Shown here piece by piece: positions 29,989 through 32,301 of a stretch of DNA of 32,301 nucleotides. The number at the start of each line of letters is the position of its first letter. The stretch's first letter is position 1. The position numbers and the translations under genes were made by a program. Under the pieces are notes generated by a model. It was not told where the DNA came from. It ran no database searches and saw nothing but the letters and a program-made list of their open reading frames with translations. This DNA comes from an uncultured Alkalilimnicola sp. (lineage in GTDB: Bacteria; Pseudomonadota; Gammaproteobacteria; Nitrococcales; AK92): NCBI GenBank assembly GCA_937951875.1, contig CALGAN010000084.1:1-32301 (forward strand), read 5' to 3'.

Positions 29989-32190
29989 ATGAGACCGTAC
30001 GCGTTGTCCGGAGCGCTGGCTTTGGCCAGCCTTCTGAGCCTGGCCGGCTGTTTCGACGGCGGCGGCTCCAGCGGCCGCGCCGAGCCGCCGGTGCAGATCG
30101 ACTTGTCGGAGCTGGACCACGACAGCGCCGAGCGCTGCGACCACCTGGTGACCAGCCACTGTCTGCTGCCGTTCCCGAACAATTACTTCACCCGGCCGGA
30201 CCCGAGCACCGAAACCGGCCTGCGGGTGAACTTCGACCGCGCCTCCATGCCGGTAGCGCAGCCGGTATCCATCCCGCCGAGCCAGCTCGCGCCGCAGGGC
30301 GTCACCACCACCGAGCCGACCCCGGTCGATCCCAGCGAATGGAACCGCAACGACGGCTTCTCGCCCGGCGCCATGATCATGGCCCACGTGCCGCGCATCG
30401 ATCTGGACCGCACCGGTGCGGTGCGCATCACCGACATCGCCCGCTCGCTGGCGGAGGATGCGCCGATCCTGCTGATAGACGCCGAGACCGGCGAGCGCCA
30501 GCTGATCTGGAGCGAGCTGGACGCCAACGCCACCTCCCCCGAGGGGCAGGCGCTGATCATCCGCCCGGCGAAGAATCTGCTGGAGAGCCGGCGCTACATC
30601 GTCGCGCTGCGCAACCTGCGCGACGCTGACGGCGCGCCGCTGGAGCCCTCGCCGCTGTTCCGCGCCTACCGCGACAAGCTCAACACCGGCATCGAGGTGT
30701 ACGAGCGGCGCCGCCCGGCCATGGAGGACATCTTCGCGCGCCTGGAGCGGGCCGGCGTGGCGCGCGAGGAGCTGTTCCTGGCCTGGGACTTCACCGTCGC
30801 CAGCCAGCGCAACATCACCGAGCGCCTGCTGCATATCCGCGATCAGGCCTTCGCCCGCCTCGGCGGCGGCGCGCCGAGCTTCACGGTGGAGAGCGTGAGC
30901 CGCGAGATCGACGGCAGCGTGCGTGCCGGCTTCAGCCGCGCCATCACCGGCACGTTCAAGGTGCCGAACTTCCTCGACCAGCCCGGCGGCGGCCCCGGCG
31001 CGCGCTTCAACTATGGCGACCAAACCGACCCCGACGCCCTGCCGCAGGTGCTCAACGGCGATGACATGCTCACCGCCCGCTTCCGCTGCCAGGTGGCGGA
31101 GGCCACGGTGGCCGACTTCGACGACCCGGACTCACCGGTCAACGTCGCCCGCGCCGGGCTGTACGGCCACGGCCTGTTCGGCGAGGGCCTCGGCGGCGAG
31201 TTCCGCAGCGGCAACGTCCGCGACATGCAGAACGAACATAACTTCATGTTCTGCGCCACCGACTGGATCGGCATGGCCACCGAGGACTTCATGGCCGGCA
31301 CCATCCACAACATCCTGGCCGACATCAGCAACCTGCCGCGCCAGCTCGACCGCAGCCAGCAGGGCCTGGTCAATTTCATGTACCTGGCCGAGCTGCTGCG
31401 CCACCCGGACGGCTTCCCCTCGCACCCGGCGTTCCGCCACGGCCCGGACGACACGCTCATCTACGACCCGAGCGAGGTGTTCTACGACGGCAACAGCCAG
31501 GGCGGCATCCTCGGCGGCGCGCTGGTGGCGACCGCGCCCAACATCCACCGCGGCGTGCTCGGCGTGCCGGGCAGCAACTACAGCCTGCTGCTGCGTCGCT
31601 ACGGGCCGTTCCCGGAGCGCTTCGGCTTCATCCTCTACCAGGCCTATCCGAACGAGCTGGAGCGCTCGCTGGTGCTTGGCCTGATGCAGATGCTCTGGGA
31701 CCGCGCCGAGAACAACGGCTACCTTAGCCACCTGGCCGGTCGCCACCTGCCCAACACGCCCACCGACAAGAAAGTGCTGATGCACGTAGCGCTGGGCGAC
31801 TTCCAGGTCACGCAGTGGAGCGCGGAGATCATGGCCCGCACCATCGGCGCCGCCCTGCACGAGCCGACCAAGCGCCTGGGCGAGCACCCGGACGACAACC
31901 CCTACTTCGCCATCCCGCTGATCGAGCAGTACCCGCACCACGGCCACGCGATCATGGTGTGGGATTCCGGCGCCTTCGACGGCAGCCGCGGCAACGCCCT
32001 GCCGCCGATCACCAACACCGGCCCCACCGCGGCCGCCGGCTACGGCAACGACCCGCACAGCTCGCCGCGCAGCACCAAGGCGGCGCGGCTGCAGAAGTCG
32101 GAGTTCCTCAAGCGCGACGGCGCGGTGATCGACGTCTGCGGCCCCGCCCCCTGCTACAGCGACGACTACACCGGCCTGCCGCGCGGCTAG
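29989..32190 (+). CDS. Large serine-hydrolase-like lipoprotein, unknown family
   Basis: 733 residues. Lipobox LAGC (Cys21) is followed by FDGGGSSG, so an outer-membrane lipoprotein is expected. An N-terminal segment reads HCLLPFPNNYFTRPDPST, a pattern seen in large secreted lipase-like proteins. The C-terminal half has the nucleophile elbow GNSQGG (Ser503) in DGNSQGGILGGALVATAP, a candidate acid Asp604 in VALGDFQVT, and His650, His651 and His653 in YPHHGHAIMVWD, so an alpha/beta-hydrolase triad is plausible. ATG at 29989 has GGAGGAGG seven bases upstream; TTG at 29983 is too close to that site. I cannot name the substrate. It is divergent from the DUF6351 gene and followed by a long hairpin. 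Confidence 0.7.
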   Translation: MRPYALSGALALASLLSLAGCFDGGGSSGRAEPPVQIDLSELDHDSAERCDHLVTSHCLLPFPNNYFTRPDPSTETGLRVNFDRASMPVAQPVSIPPSQLAPQGVTTTEPTPVDPSEWNRNDGFSPGAMIMAHVPRIDLDRTGAVRITDIARSLAEDAPILLIDAETGERQLIWSELDANATSPEGQALIIRPAKNLLESRRYIVALRNLRDADGAPLEPSPLFRAYRDKLNTGIEVYERRRPAMEDIFARLERAGVAREELFLAWDFTVASQRNITERLLHIRDQAFARLGGGAPSFTVESVSREIDGSVRAGFSRAITGTFKVPNFLDQPGGGPGARFNYGDQTDPDALPQVLNGDDMLTARFRCQVAEATVADFDDPDSPVNVARAGLYGHGLFGEGLGGEFRSGNVRDMQNEHNFMFCATDWIGMATEDFMAGTIHNILADISNLPRQLDRSQQGLVNFMYLAELLRHPDGFPSHPAFRHGPDDTLIYDPSEVFYDGNSQGGILGGALVATAPNIHRGVLGVPGSNYSLLLRRYGPFPERFGFILYQAYPNELERSLVLGLMQMLWDRAENNGYLSHLAGRHLPNTPTDKKVLMHVALGDFQVTQWSAEIMARTIGAALHEPTKRLGEHPDDNPYFAIPLIEQYPHHGHAIMVWDSGAFDGSRGNALPPITNTGPTAAAGYGNDPHSSPRSTKAARLQKSEFLKRDGAVIDVCGPAPCYSDDYTGLPRG

Positions 32191-32195
32191 ATGCC

Positions 32196-32229
32196 CCGCC
32201 TCCTCTCCCGGGCCCGTGAGAGGAGGCGG
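32196..32229 (+). terminator. Hairpin after the 733-residue lipoprotein gene
   Basis: CCGCCTCCTCTC (32196-32207) pairs perfectly with GAGAGGAGGCGG (32218-32229), 12 bp, with a 10-nt GC-rich loop, 5 nt past the stop. No T run. The remaining bases to 32301 show no gene. Confidence 0.65.
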
Positions 32230-32301
32230 ACCACGCAGAGGGCCAAGGCCCGGCCTTCAGCGTCAGCGGCGGGCGCTCACGAGCCGTAGGCCTGGCGCGG
32301 C

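Noticed and set aside
1..32301. CRISPR, prophage, transposon, toxin-antitoxin or defence system
   Set aside because: No repeat arrays, integrase, transposase, phage or nuclease genes were seen in any part of the window.

Overview
The window is about 32 kb of dense, very GC-rich chromosomal DNA. Third codon positions are heavily G/C, Shine-Dalgarno sites are mostly AGGAG type, and intergenic gaps are short. The closest family matches I recognise (an Fpr ending in ERAFVEK, a roughly 600-residue acyl-CoA dehydrogenase, TrmO, CysK, a GGDEF-EAL protein, a CHASE3-type chemoreceptor and a di-haem peroxidase) point to a free-living, motile, aerobic gammaproteobacterium. A lipid- or hydrocarbon-using lineage such as Nevskiales/Solimonadaceae is a guess, not a determination. 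Bases 1-14 match the 3' end of a standard Illumina adapter, so position 1 is probably a raw contig end. I saw no rRNA, tRNA, CRISPR array, insertion sequence or prophage gene.

Layout. Positions 43-3012 hold a minus-strand run (DUF2269 membrane protein, alpha/beta hydrolase, acyl-CoA thioesterase) divergent from a TetR/WHG repressor, with two inverted repeats between them. Positions 3221-4775 hold a convergent PPP-type phosphatase and an enoyl-CoA hydratase/isomerase. Positions 4973-7823 hold an HDOD protein, a good sigma-70 promoter, a 21-codon small ORF, a QsdR-like TetR regulator and a tandem hotdog thioesterase. Positions 7873-12456 (minus) hold panE, fpr, trmO and an acyl-CoA dehydrogenase. 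Positions 12664-16322 (minus) hold a di-haem cytochrome c peroxidase whose stop overlaps the start of a DAHL-PAS-GGDEF-EAL protein; an FNR/FixK-type box lies in front. Positions 16433-18835 (minus) hold mscS-family, DUF488 and cysK. Positions 19036-21822 hold a HIT protein, a DUF4412 protein, a small unknown protein and a PQQ-type sugar dehydrogenase lipoprotein. Positions 22092-25542 hold an AEC transporter, an MCP with a sigma-28 promoter and a DUF4124 protein. Positions 25703-27361 hold an Old Yellow Enzyme divergent from an HxlR regulator, with a palindromic operator. Positions 27399-32190 hold two large divergent serine-hydrolase-like lipoproteins sharing a symmetric four-half-site control region.

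Themes. Acyl-CoA handling recurs: two thioesterases, an isomerase, a dehydrogenase and possible lipid/ester hydrolases. So does redox/oxygen sensing: two exact TTGAC-N4-GTCAA boxes near ccp and fpr, and an HxlR/OYE pair. The least-described parts are (i) the divergent outer-membrane lipoprotein hydrolase pair at the right end, (ii) the translationally coupled peroxidase and c-di-GMP protein behind an FNR-like promoter, and (iii) the small ORF in the leader of the QsdR-like regulator. Most of the rest looks like ordinary core or accessory metabolism.
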